Assembly: GCA_028866275.1 (NCBI GenBank) | Contig: JAGWIK010000004.1 | Coordinates: 46,024-110,023 of the forward strand | Direction of reading: 5' to 3' | DNA length: 64,000 nucleotides | Origin: Alphaproteobacteria bacterium | Lineage (GTDB): Bacteria; Pseudomonadota; Alphaproteobacteria; UBA9219 | Translations under genes and position numbers: made by a program | Notes under the pieces: generated by a model | What the model was told of the DNA's origin: nothing | Seen by the model: only the letters and a program-made list of their open reading frames with translations | Database searches by the model: none | In this document: piece by piece, positions 44,068 through 53,600 of the stretch | Layout: the number at the start of each line of letters is the position of its first letter | Numbering within the stretch: position 1 is the first letter of the stretch

Positions 44068-44235
44068 ATGCCTTATTCGTCAGCACAAACAAAATCTCTT
44101 TTGATTGAAGGGGTGCGCATACTAGGCGGACGATGGCGGCTTGTTTTAGTGTCGGCTTTATTTGATGGCCCGAAGCGTTTTTCTGGTTTGAATCTCCATG
44201 AAATTTTACCGCCGACTCTCGGTCAGAATCCCTGA
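44068..44235 (+). pseudogene. HxlR family regulator, short remnant
   Basis: A 55-codon frame contains L-L-I-E-G-V-R-I-L-G-G-R-W-R-L-V-L-V-S-A, then L-F-D-G-P-K-R-F-S-G-L. This is unmistakable as the first half of an HxlR winged helix. Family similarity then breaks off, the recognition helix is missing and a stop follows. No ribosome site is evident. It is a decayed third HxlR gene, unlike the two full copies in sequence detail. Confidence 0.7.
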
Positions 44236-44266
44236 TTAGGATTGTCTACGGGAGGAATGTACTCAA

Positions 44267-44302
44267 ATATATACAGGCATCTTTACAGGTGCCTGTATAT
44301 AT
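44267..44302. promoter_or_regulatory. Inverted repeat upstream of the MarR gene
   Basis: Arms ATATATACAGGCA (44267-44279) and TGCCTGTATATAT (44290-44302) are exact complements around a 10-base centre. It ends 14 bases before the MarR start, the position and size expected for an autoregulated MarR operator. Confidence 0.7.
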
Positions 44303-44316
44303 GTAATACTGAAAAT

Positions 44317-44766
44317 ATGAGCAATAAAAAGCACTCCACTAAAAACGATCTAGCCCAAACACTTGCCGTTGAAATTCGAGCGATTCACCGCGCTCTTAAA
44401 GTGCGTGTCCGTGAAAATGGTGGCACCAAGAACCTCACGGCTTCTCAGATGTTTGTTCTTGCTCATCTTGAGAAGGACGGCCCGGCTACAGTCTCCAGTT
44501 TGGCACGCGCTGAAGGTATGCGCCCGCAATCTATGAGCGAACTCATCGCACCATTGCAGGAAGCCGGTTTTATCAGCGGCAAGCCCGATCCTAAAGATGG
44601 GCGACAGACCTTAATGTCTCTTACGCCTAAATGCGTGGAGTGGATAAAAACGGGCAAAGCAGAAAGCCACGATTGGCTCACCAAAACCATATCTCAAAGG
44701 CTTACGCCGCAAGAGCAAGTCGAGCTTAACACCGCCCTCAAACTGCTGCGTCGTGTGACTGAATGA
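44317..44766 (+). CDS. MarR family transcriptional regulator
   Basis: 149 residues from ATG 44317 (MSNKKHSTK); earlier in-frame starts lie in the operator. The winged helix has L-T-A-S-Q-M-F-V-L-A-H-L, S-S-L-A-R-A-E-G-M-R-P-Q-S-M-S-E (recognition helix) and the D-P-K-D-G-R-Q wing. The helical ends form the dimer. It is followed by a small membrane protein gene 52 bases downstream, a likely target along with itself. Confidence 0.92.
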   Translation: MSNKKHSTKNDLAQTLAVEIRAIHRALKVRVRENGGTKNLTASQMFVLAHLEKDGPATVSSLARAEGMRPQSMSELIAPLQEAGFISGKPDPKDGRQTLMSLTPKCVEWIKTGKAESHDWLTKTISQRLTPQEQVELNTALKLLRRVTE

Positions 44767-44818
44767 CAAGTACGGCACATCTTTCTTCGTTCGTCTTGCA
44801 ACAAAAAGGAGCGCCGTC

Positions 44819-45139
44819 ATGAACTGGCTTTGGCTTGTATCTTATTTTTTCGGTGGCGCGTTCATGGAGAATGCCATTCCGCATGTGGTTGCGGGTGTAA
44901 CGGGACGCGCCTTCCAAAGTCCATTTGCCAAGCCGCCCGGCAAGGGACTTTCTTCCTCCAAGGTCAATATAATCTGGGGATTTTTAAATCTCGTAGTCGC
45001 CTATCTGCTCATCGCGCAGGTTGGAACATTCGATTGGCGGGCAACGCCCCATATTATTGCCTTTGGTACCGGCTTTTTGCTTAAGGGCATTGGATCGGCT
45101 CACCAGTTCGGAAAATTTCACGGCGGCAACACGCCTTGA
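44819..45139 (+). CDS. 106-residue membrane protein
   Basis: Three hydrophobic stretches are seen (about 3-28, 50-66 and 76-91) and a G-K-G-L-S-S-S-K-V-N linker. AAAAAGGAG precedes the ATG. No family is recognised with certainty. Position after MarR suggests a gene induced by the MarR ligand; a methyltransferase gene follows 12 bases later. Confidence 0.7.
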   Translation: MNWLWLVSYFFGGAFMENAIPHVVAGVTGRAFQSPFAKPPGKGLSSSKVNIIWGFLNLVVAYLLIAQVGTFDWRATPHIIAFGTGFLLKGIGSAHQFGKFHGGNTP

Positions 45140-45151
45140 GTTGGGGCAGGC

Positions 45152-45733
45152 ATGTTGCCCATGCTGGTACATCAATTCATATCCATTGCAGCTTTGCTTG
45201 TCGTGTTGGGATTGTGCTGTTCGCTTATCATTTACCAATGGGTGACCGGGGTTCCACCGCTATCGTCAAGCGCAACCGAACGCGCCGATATTATTGCTCT
45301 CTTGAAGCGGGCTGAGCTGACGAGTCAGGCCGTCATTTATGAGCTTGGTTCGGGCTGGGGGTCGCTTGTGATTGCGTTGGCCCGTGCATTTCCAGAGGCG
45401 CAAATTCGCGGTATCGAGCTATCGCCTTTTCCTTATTGGGTGTCGCGGCTACGCACGCGCAACATTCCCAACATTCATTTGCAAAGGGACAATTTTTACA
45501 ATTGTGACCTGTCCGATGCACAAGCAGTTACTTGTTATCTGATGTCAAAGCCTATGCCAAAGCTGGCAGGTTTTCTCGATCACTCACTTGCCCCTGGAAC
45601 GCCAGTCGTATCGCTCTCATTCTGGTTTCGGGAAAGAAATGTTTCTGCACACGTAGCGACTGGAGGAGCTTTACGCGCCTCGGCCCTCTACCGCTGGCCA
45701 GCGCGTAAATCCTATGAAGTGAGGGGCTTATGA
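45152..45733 (+). CDS. Class I SAM-dependent methyltransferase with membrane anchor
   Basis: 193 residues. An N-terminal hydrophobic helix (about 6-28) anchors the protein. A Rossmann methyltransferase motif follows: V-I-Y-E-L-G-S-G-W-G-S-L-V, with the post-I acidic residue in G-I-E-L-S-P. The C-terminal half is short relative to full-size enzymes. The substrate may be membrane-associated (inference). The stop overlaps the start of the amidohydrolase fragment (ATGA). Confidence 0.82.
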   Translation: MLPMLVHQFISIAALLVVLGLCCSLIIYQWVTGVPPLSSSATERADIIALLKRAELTSQAVIYELGSGWGSLVIALARAFPEAQIRGIELSPFPYWVSRLRTRNIPNIHLQRDNFYNCDLSDAQAVTCYLMSKPMPKLAGFLDHSLAPGTPVVSLSFWFRERNVSAHVATGGALRASALYRWPARKSYEVRGL

Positions 45734-45921
45734 AAGTGATCGCGCTCGAAGAACATTGTGCCAGCCCTGCTTTCCTAAGCGGCCCAGGTCAGAAGCTGGT
45801 GGAGCAGGCCAAGGCAGTCAAATCGGCGGCTAATGCGCTTGAGGCGTTATGCGATGTTGGCGACAAGCGGATTGCTGCAATGGATGAAGCCGGTATTGAT
45901 CATCAAGTCTTGTCACTCTGA
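45730..45921 (+). pseudogene. Amidohydrolase (amidohydrolase 2 family), N-terminal fragment
   Basis: 63 codons read M-K-V-I-A-L-E-E-H ... D-K-R-I-A-A-M-D-E-A-G-I-D-H-Q-V-L-S-L and then stop. This is the start of a metal-dependent amidohydrolase/decarboxylase of the aminocarboxymuconate-semialdehyde decarboxylase type. The His in E-E-H is near the usual metal site, and D-x-Q-V-L-S-L-T normally continues for some 250 residues. The stop codon TGA is contributed by the end of the inverted-repeat element that follows. Confidence 0.78.
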
Positions 45922-45991
45922 CCTGCTCCTTTGTGAACGTTTATAGAACAGATTCAACCTCCTCGTGGATCAAAAATCGGGGAGCAGGTCA
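45919..45991. mobile_element. 73-bp IS-like inverted-repeat remnant
   Basis: The ends TGACCTGCTCC and GGAGCAGGTCA are exact complements and bound a 73-bp stretch with no coding capacity. Terminal repeats beginning TGACCTGC resemble those of some IS3-family elements (recollection, not checked). It appears to be an internally deleted copy that truncated the amidohydrolase gene. No target duplication is obvious. Confidence 0.5.
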
Positions 45992-46140
45992 GTGGCGCTT
46001 GAGATGGAGGATGACATAGGGAGTTCCCTTCGTTCGGCGTGAAGTGAAGATGCAAGCTGTGAACAAAATTATGCTTCAGTTATTAAAGATGAGATAACAA
46101 ATTAATCAAACAAACCAGTAATTTGACTGCTGTTTCGTAG

Positions 46141-46227
46141 TCTTAGGGGAATCTAATCTTTATCTCATTTTCGACTAAGATTCGGCTCACACTTCCTAAG
46201 TCTCAACTAAGTTTTCGGAGATACTAT
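46141..46227 (+). promoter_or_regulatory. Response-regulator box and promoter for the two-component operon
   Basis: CTAAG occurs at 46175, 46196 and 46207, with spacings of 21 and 11 bases, and its complement CTTAG at 46142. The pair CTAAG-N6-CTAAG (46196-46211) is followed after 10 bases by the -10-like TACTAT (46222-46227). OmpR-family regulators bind tandem repeats with 10-11-base periodicity. The identical arrangement lies before the PepSY gene. Confidence 0.7.
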
Positions 46228-46263
46228 GTTGACCGAAGTGCAATCGAACAATCGAGCGAATCA

Positions 46264-46926
46264 ATGCGGCTGCTTTTAATCGAAGATGATCCGATGATCT
46301 CGGAAGGATTGACGACGGCGCTTCGTCAAAGTGGATATGCCGTCGATGCCGTCGGTGACGCGCAAACCGGCAAGCTAAGTCTGGCCAATGAAAAATACGA
46401 TCTTGTCGTTCTCGATCTCGGTCTGCCGGATGGCTCTGGTCTGGATATTCTGAAAAAACTGCGCTCGCGCCACGATCCTATTCCCGTGCTTATCGTGACG
46501 GCCAAGGACACGCTCAAAGATGTCGTGACCGGCCTCGACAGCGGTGCCGACGACTACATGATTAAACCGTTCGAGCTTGAAGAACTCGAAGCACGCATTC
46601 GCGTCTTGCTTCGCCGCAGTGAGGGCAGGGCGTCGCCCATCCTGACCTGGGGCAACATGCAGCTTAATCCTGCGACCCACAGTTTTAGCGTTGATGGCAA
46701 ACAGATTATTCTTTCTGCCCGCGAATTTGCCGTTATTTATGCGCTGATGGAAAATCCTGCCAGCGTTCTGTCGCGCCAGCAGATCGAAGAAAAAATCTAT
46801 GGCTGGAACGAGGAAGTCGAAAGCAACGCCATCGAATATCATATATCGCAGCTACGCAAAAAAATCGGACGCGACATTATTCGCAACATCCGTGGCGTCG
46901 GTTACGTTCTGGAGAATAAGCAATGA
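46264..46926 (+). CDS. OmpR/PmrA/QseB-type response regulator
   Basis: 220 residues. The receiver has the acidic pair E-D-D, phospho-accepting Asp51 in V-V-L-D-L-G-L-P-D, T in V-T-A-K-D-T and K in I-K-P-F. The C-terminal winged helix has L-S-A-R-E-F-A-V-I-Y-A-L, E-E-K-I-Y-G-W-N-E-E-V-E-S-N-A-I-E-Y and the end G-V-G-Y-V-L. Similarity is to the QseB/PmrA/TctD branch. The stop overlaps the kinase start. Confidence 0.93.
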   Translation: MRLLLIEDDPMISEGLTTALRQSGYAVDAVGDAQTGKLSLANEKYDLVVLDLGLPDGSGLDILKKLRSRHDPIPVLIVTAKDTLKDVVTGLDSGADDYMIKPFELEELEARIRVLLRRSEGRASPILTWGNMQLNPATHSFSVDGKQIILSAREFAVIYALMENPASVLSRQQIEEKIYGWNEEVESNAIEYHISQLRKKIGRDIIRNIRGVGYVLENKQ

Positions 46927-48245
46927 ACTCCATTCGTCACCGCCTGTTATTGTCGCTTCTTGTCGGACTGTTGATCTCGACCGCCATTATGATCGGGGTT
47001 GCCTGTATCGACACGACGAACGAATTGCAGGGATTGTTCGCGGATAATCTGCGTCGCATGGCCGTGGTTATTGAGGAACAGACTTTCACACCGACACAGG
47101 GGCGGAATACAGTGCAAAGCGCCGACACCGCCGAATTGGAAGAAAGCTATGTCATCCAGACATGGGATGGCTACGGCAATCTCCTTCATTCCTCCAGGCC
47201 GTCCGTAAACTTGCCTCTTCAGACGGAAAAAGGGTTCAGTCAGGTCAATGCGGCTCATCGCATCTGGCAGATTTATACCCTGAAGGCAGACTCCGGATAT
47301 GTGCAGATAGCCCAGCCGCAGGAAATCGTGGCCACGATGATTGGGGAAAGCGCCCTTCGTGCCTTGTTCCCTCTCATTCTCCTGTTCGTCCTCATGGTCA
47401 TTGGCGGGTGGGTGGCTGTGGGCCGCAGCCTGACTCCGCTCAACACATTGTCGCGGACGATAAGCGAGTGGGACGCGAACAATATGCAGCCTCTGCGGAT
47501 TTCCGATGCGCCAAGCGAGATTCAGCCTGTCGTCAGCGCCCTGAATAACATGCTGCTGAAACTCGACAAGGCCATGTCGATGCAGCAGCAATTCACCGCG
47601 GACTCGGCCCATGAATTGCGAACGCCACTAACCGCTATCAAATTGCAGCTTGAAAATCTTATCCGCGCGCCTTCCGAGCAAGACCGGCAATATGCGGTAG
47701 GGAAATTATCCGAAGGCATAGACCGCTGCATTCATCTTGCCAGCCAGTTACTGATCGCTTCTCGCAGCATGGCAGTCAAAGCCGAACCTGAATTTCACAA
47801 GGTTCGTCTGGCCGAGATTGTCCGGTCGTCGATCTCGTCTTTCGTGATCGTCGCATCCGAAAAAGCAATCGAGATTAGCTTTGAAAATGAAACGCCGGGT
47901 GACATGCGTGGCGATGAGGAAGGCTTGCGCGTTCTGGTCAATAATCTGATCGACAACGCCCTTCGCTATACGCCGGAAGGCGGACAAGTTGCCGTGAGGC
48001 TGTATAGTGAAACGGGCAAGACGATTCTTGAAGTCGGCGATGACGGGCCGGGTATTCCCAAGAACGAACGCGACCGTATCTTCCAGCGATTCTATCGTAT
48101 TCCCGGCACGACCGCGACCGGCTCCGGCCTCGGCCTTTCGATTGTGAAGAATGTGGCCGATAACCACAATGCCGCCGTTTCGATTGACGGTGGTCTTCGT
48201 CAGCTTGGCGCAACCATCCGCATTACTTTTCCGGTCAGCGCATGA
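46923..48245 (+). CDS. QseC/PmrB-type sensor histidine kinase
   Basis: 440 residues. Membrane helices lie at about 7-28 and 143-165, enclosing a periplasmic sensor of about 115 residues. A HAMP-like linker follows, then His230 in D-S-A-H-E-L-R-T-P-L-T-A-I. The ATPase domain has N-L-I-D-N-A-L-R-Y-T, D-D-G-P-G-I-P and G-S-G-L-G-L-S-I. All catalytic elements are intact. It is coupled to the regulator and to the following TolC-like gene by 4-base overlaps. Confidence 0.93.
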   Translation: MNSIRHRLLLSLLVGLLISTAIMIGVACIDTTNELQGLFADNLRRMAVVIEEQTFTPTQGRNTVQSADTAELEESYVIQTWDGYGNLLHSSRPSVNLPLQTEKGFSQVNAAHRIWQIYTLKADSGYVQIAQPQEIVATMIGESALRALFPLILLFVLMVIGGWVAVGRSLTPLNTLSRTISEWDANNMQPLRISDAPSEIQPVVSALNNMLLKLDKAMSMQQQFTADSAHELRTPLTAIKLQLENLIRAPSEQDRQYAVGKLSEGIDRCIHLASQLLIASRSMAVKAEPEFHKVRLAEIVRSSISSFVIVASEKAIEISFENETPGDMRGDEEGLRVLVNNLIDNALRYTPEGGQVAVRLYSETGKTILEVGDDGPGIPKNERDRIFQRFYRIPGTTATGSGLGLSIVKNVADNHNAAVSIDGGLRQLGATIRITFPVSA

Positions 48246-49588
48246 TGAAAACCGCGCGTTTCATCGGCGTTATCTCCCTGAACGCTTTTCTGCTGGCGGG
48301 ATGCGCGACTTATAGCCCTTTGCCGCTGGCGGATGGGCCACATCTGGCCTCCAGCCTTGAAGAATTACAGAACCTGTCTTCGGAAAATGCGGGTGCGGCA
48401 AAAAAGCCGCTTGCCATGTCGGACATAACCCGATTGGCCGTCGAATATAATCCCGACCTCAAAGCGGCTCGTAACGATACGCAAATAGCCGAAGCCCAGA
48501 TTGTTCAGGCCGGTATTTTTCCCAATCCCCAGTTTAACGGAAGTTACGATTTCTTCATGGGCGGCCCGGCCTTCGCCAACGCCTACGGACTCGGATTAGC
48601 GGAAGACATCAAGGCCCTTGTCATGCGCGGCGCCACGCGCGACGCGGCGGAATATGACGCGCACAAGGTCGATGCCGATTTGCTGTGGCAGGAATGGCAG
48701 ACCGTCGGCAAGGCGCGGCTGCTTTATGTCGATCTGGCCGAAATGACGGAATTGCAATCCGTTCTGGAGAAAAGCCGCCGCCTGTTAGCCGACCGTTACA
48801 ACCACAGCCATCAAGCCCTGCTGCGTGGCGATGTCGATCTGTCGACCGAAGCACCTGACCTTGCCGCGCTTAGCGACATGGAGAAACAGCTTAACGACCT
48901 CGACCGGCAAATTCAGTCTAAATGGCAGGAAATGGATGCGTTGCTCGGTCTCGAACCCGATGTACGTTTTGAGTTAAGCCCCGATATCCCCATTCTGGAT
49001 GTTAACCGCAAAGCCATTGAGAAAGCCTCGGCGGAACTTCCGTCAAGGCCCGACCTTGCGGCGTTGAAATTCGGCTATGAATCACAGGAACAAAAACTGC
49101 GCGCCGCCATTCTTGGTCAGTTTCCAGCTCTTGTTTTCGGCGGCAGCTATAACAGCGACACCAGTCGCGTTCTGTCGGGCGGGCCGTTAGTCACGATTGA
49201 TTTGCCTGTTTTCAACCGTAATCAGGGCAACATCGCCATTGAAAGCGCGACACGGCAGAAGCTTCGCGAAGCATACGCCAACCGCCTGAACGCGGCGGCA
49301 GGCCAATTGAAAGCGATGACGGACGACGATTTCCTGCTTCAAGGACAATACGCAAAAACGCAGAAAATCGCGGAGGCAGCGCAAAAAGCCGGACTTCGGG
49401 CCGACGCCGCTTTCAAAGCCGGAAATATTGACGAGCGCAGCTATGTCGATTTGATGATGGTCGCGTTTAACCAGAAGCAGCAAATGATTTCCCTGAAACA
49501 AAGCCTGCTTGAACAACAGGTCGCGCTGGCAACGCTGCTTGGTATAGGCATGCCGCCGATAAAATTGGCCGATACGTCCGGAGAATGA
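48242..49588 (+). CDS. TolC-family outer membrane lipoprotein
   Basis: 448 residues with lipobox F-L-L-A-G-C21. Coiled-coil outer-membrane efflux repeats follow, seen as A-V-E-Y-N-P-D-L-K-A-A-R-N and R-P-D-L-A-A-L-K, with I-F-P-N-P-Q-F-N-G-S-Y near the N-terminus as in CzcC-type channels. It forms the outer membrane exit of the pump encoded downstream. The end overlaps the adaptor gene. Confidence 0.9.
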   Translation: MMKTARFIGVISLNAFLLAGCATYSPLPLADGPHLASSLEELQNLSSENAGAAKKPLAMSDITRLAVEYNPDLKAARNDTQIAEAQIVQAGIFPNPQFNGSYDFFMGGPAFANAYGLGLAEDIKALVMRGATRDAAEYDAHKVDADLLWQEWQTVGKARLLYVDLAEMTELQSVLEKSRRLLADRYNHSHQALLRGDVDLSTEAPDLAALSDMEKQLNDLDRQIQSKWQEMDALLGLEPDVRFELSPDIPILDVNRKAIEKASAELPSRPDLAALKFGYESQEQKLRAAILGQFPALVFGGSYNSDTSRVLSGGPLVTIDLPVFNRNQGNIAIESATRQKLREAYANRLNAAAGQLKAMTDDDFLLQGQYAKTQKIAEAAQKAGLRADAAFKAGNIDERSYVDLMMVAFNQKQQMISLKQSLLEQQVALATLLGIGMPPIKLADTSGE

Positions 49589-50664
49589 CCATGAAAAAAC
49601 TTTTGATGCTTGCGCTTTTACTTGTCATTCCGGCATTCGCTCATGCCGACGACGATACTTCGCCGGATTCCCAAACGCCGCCAAGCTATCTCGTCACGGC
49701 CAGCCCAGTCCATAAAGGGGATTTGCCCGATCAGGTAACCGCCTACGGCACCGTCATGCCCATGCCTGACGGCGCGACGACCTTAAGCCTCTTGCGGGCC
49801 GGACAAGTCGAAAAACTGTCGGTCAGTCCCGGCCAAGCCGTCAAACAAGGCGACGCTTTGCTTGATTTCGCCTCCGACCCTTCCGTTCTGGCTTCCTACG
49901 ATCAAGCGGTATCTGCCCTGACCGCAGCACAGAAAGAGCAAACCCGTATCCAGCAACTTGTCGCCCAGCATCTGGCGACGGACGCCCAGCTGGCGCAAGC
50001 CAATAAGGCTGTCAGCGATGCTCAGGCGACACTGGATTCGGAAAAAGCGCAGGGAAACGACAAGAAAGAAGAAACTCTGGTTGCGCCTTTCGATGGTGTC
50101 GTGACCAGTCTTAACGTGACATCCGGCGAACACGTACAGGCCAATGCGCCGCTTTTGCAGCTTGCCCATCGTGGTGGTCTTGACGTTACGCTTGGCCTGC
50201 CGCTCGATCAAAGTTCCGGCGTTCATGTCGGGGATGCCGTTCATCTGACATCGCTGGATATGGCAAAAACAACCTTCGACGGACGGGTTGCCACCGTTTC
50301 CCGTATGCTTGACCCGCAAACGCGCCTCGTGAAAGTCATTGTCGCGTTGCCGACCGACAAACTGCCCGACATCGTGCAGGGCGAGCAATTCCGCGCCGTC
50401 GTCGAACGCGGCGTATTTTCGGGAATTATCGTGCCGCGCAACGCCGTTCTTAGCGACGATAAGGGCGCTTATATATTTCAAATCGCCAATGGCAAGGCTG
50501 TTCGGGTTGATGTGCATATTGTCGGCGAAACCGGCGATGAATATGCCCTGGACGGGCCGATCGATTCCCCAAAAGAAATCGTGACGATGGGAAATTATGA
50601 ACTGAAGGACGGCGTTGCCGTTCGCACCTCCGAAACAAAGCAACAGTCTACGGATAACCCATGA
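49585..50664 (+). CDS. RND efflux periplasmic adaptor
   Basis: 359 residues. A cleavable signal peptide (M-T-M-K-K-L-L-M-L-A-L-L ... A-H-A) leads into a lipoyl half L-S-V-S-P-G-Q-A-V-K-Q-G-D-A-L, then an Ala/Gln-rich helical hairpin. The second half is A-P-F-D-G-V-V-T-S-L-N-V-T-S-G-E-H-V, followed by a beta-barrel. It bridges the channel encoded before it and the permease encoded after it; all overlap by 4 bases. Confidence 0.92.
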   Translation: MTMKKLLMLALLLVIPAFAHADDDTSPDSQTPPSYLVTASPVHKGDLPDQVTAYGTVMPMPDGATTLSLLRAGQVEKLSVSPGQAVKQGDALLDFASDPSVLASYDQAVSALTAAQKEQTRIQQLVAQHLATDAQLAQANKAVSDAQATLDSEKAQGNDKKEETLVAPFDGVVTSLNVTSGEHVQANAPLLQLAHRGGLDVTLGLPLDQSSGVHVGDAVHLTSLDMAKTTFDGRVATVSRMLDPQTRLVKVIVALPTDKLPDIVQGEQFRAVVERGVFSGIIVPRNAVLSDDKGAYIFQIANGKAVRVDVHIVGETGDEYALDGPIDSPKEIVTMGNYELKDGVAVRTSETKQQSTDNP

Positions 50665-53600
50665 ATTTTGCCGCCATTGTCGAGCGGCATCGCCGCTCCA
50701 TCATTGTCATTATTCTTGCCCTCGCGCTGGCGGGTATATTTTCCGCGATCAGCCTGCCGGTCAGCCTGTTTCCGGCTGTGCAATTCCCGCGCGTCCGCAT
50801 CAATATCGACGCGGGCGACCGGCCCGCCGATCAAATGGCGCTCCTCGTCACGCGGCCTGTCGAAGAAGCTGTCCGCAAGGTGCTGGGGGTTCTGCATATT
50901 CGTTCGGTTTCAAGCCGTGGCTCGGCCCAGATTATCGTCGATTTCGATTGGGGCGACGACATGGTCAGCGCGGCACTTCAGGTCGAAAGCGCGATAGGCG
51001 AAATATTGCCTTCGCTGCCGTCCGGAACGAATTATACCGTTCTCCGTCTTGATCCGACTGTTTTTCCCATCATCGCTTATGGGCTGACCTCCGACACCGT
51101 CGATCCCATCAAGTTGCGTGATCTTGCCCAATATCAGCTTGTTCCCTTGCTTTCGGCTATTCCGGGTGTTGCGCGGGTCGATGTTCAGGGCGGCCAGCAG
51201 GCGGAAATCCAGGTTGAGGCCGATCCGCAGCGACTGGACGCCTACGGCCTGTCCATTGCCGATGTCGCCAAGGCGCTAAATGCCGCCAATACCTTGGCGG
51301 CGGCGGGAAGGCTTGAAGATCATTACAAACTCTATCTCGTCATATCCGACAACAGTTTTAAAACCGCCGCCGATGTGGCGAATACCGTGGTCAAGTCAGG
51401 GCCAGATGGCGTCGTTCGCGTCAGGGACATCGGCAAAGTCGCTTCCGGCACGGTGCCGCAATGGACGATTGTCGATGAAGACGGCAAACCGGCTGTTATT
51501 TTTCAGGTCTATCAGCAGCCCAGCGCTAACAGCGTTCAGATAGCATCCGCCGTGCATAAAGCTCTGGCCAATTTTACCATGCCTCAGGGCGTCAAACTGG
51601 CCAACTGGTACGACCAAAGCGTTCTTGTCACTCAATCGGCAGGCAGCGTTCGTGATGCCATTCTCATTGGACTCGTTCTGGCCGGAATTGTGCTGTTCGG
51701 CTTTTTACGAAGCTGGCGCGTGACATCGGTCGCCATGCTTGTTGTTCCGGCCACGCTGGCGACGACCATTTTGCTTCTGCGCTTTCTCGGCATGAGTTTT
51801 AACATCATGACCTTGGGCGGCCTCGCGGCGGCTGTCGGCCTTATTATCGACGATGCGATTGTCATGATCGAACATATCGCCCGCCGCGCCGGAGCGCATA
51901 AGGAAATGCAAGCCAGTCATAAACCTCCGGCGGGGCCGCTGGCGGCGCTGCATGCCGCGCGTGAATTCATGCCGCCTTTATCGGGATCAAGTCTGGCGAC
52001 GCTGATCGTATTCTTTCCGCTGGCCTTTTTAAGCGGCGTGACGGGGGCGTTTTTCAAAGCCTTGTCGCTGACGATGGGGTCAGCGCTTATTATTTCCTAC
52101 ATCTTCACGGCTATCGCGGTGCCGGTTTTGGCGCATTTGCTGATCGACTTTAACAAATGGCAAGACCCTTCCTCCGCACCTGAAACGAAGAACCGTTTGG
52201 GACAAGCACATCGTCACTTGCTTGACCGGCTGTTTGGCAAGCCTTGGCTTATCGCCATAGGACTGTTGCCGCTGCTGGTTCTCGGCTGGATTGCCTATAG
52301 CCATGTTGGAACCGGCTTCATGCCTGCTATGGATGAAGGCGGTTTCGTGGTCGATTACCGAACGGAGCCGGGAACATCGCTGGCGGAAACTAACCGCGAG
52401 CTGCTTCAAATCGAAGACATTATAAAGGCGACGCCGGACGTTCAGACATTCTCGCGCCGCACGGGTCTTGGTTTGGGCGGCGACTTTAGCGAACCCAATT
52501 CAGGTGACTTTTTTGTGCGGCTGAAACCGGCTGGCAAAAGACGCCCCATAGAGGACGTCATGGCCGAGATACGCCAGAAGGTGAATAGTCAGGTTCCTGG
52601 CGTGAACATCGAACTGGCCCAGCTTATGGAAGATTTGATCGGCGACCTGACCGGCGTGCCCGAACCTATTGAGGTTAAGCTGACGGCAAGCGATCCGGCA
52701 AAGCTCATTCCCGCCGCGCATAAAGTCGCGGACATCATCAGTAAAATCCCCGGCGTGGTGGAAGTTCGCAATGGCGTCACATTGGCCGGTGACGCTCTCG
52801 GCATGCATATCGACCCGGCAGCCGCTGCATTGGAAGGCGTCGATACGGCGCAGGTGACCGATGCGGTGACGTCCTATCTGCAAGGAACCGTGGCCACCGA
52901 GATTCCTGAAGCCCATAAGCAGGTCGGTGTGCGCGTTTGGCTGCCTTCCGATATGAGACAACGGCAATCGGAGCTTGCCGATTTGCCGGTTCGCGCTCCC
53001 GATGGGCATATTTTCCCGCTGGGGCGGGTGGCAAGTTTCACGGTCGATGCCGGACAGCCTGAAATTACCCGCGATAATCTTCAACGGATGGTGGCCGTGA
53101 CGGCGCGTATCGAAGGGCGCGATATGGGTTCGACCATCACCGATGTCAAAAAGGCGTTACAGGGTTCCGATCTTTCCGCGTCTGGTATTACTTACAAACT
53201 CGGCGGGCTTTATGAGCAGCAACAGATCGCTTTCGCGGGTCTGGCCAAGGTGTTTATCGCCGCGCTGGTCGCCGAACTTATCCTGCTGCTGTTTCTCTAT
53301 GAAGATTTCTGGCTGCCGGTCATCATCATCGGCTCGTCGCTTCTTTCAACGACAGCCGTGTTTACCGGCCTCTGGCTGTCCGGCGTCGAACTGAACATCA
53401 CCGCCATGATGGGCATGACGATGATTATCGGCATTTCGACCGAAATGGCCATTTTCTATGTGACCGAATATAGTGAGCTTGTTCAGCATATGTCGGTCAA
53501 GGATGCGCTGCTGGAAGCAGCTCGCAACAGGCTGCGTCCCATCGTCATGACCAGCCTTGCCGCCATTCTGACGCTATTACCGTTGGCGTTTGCCATCGGC

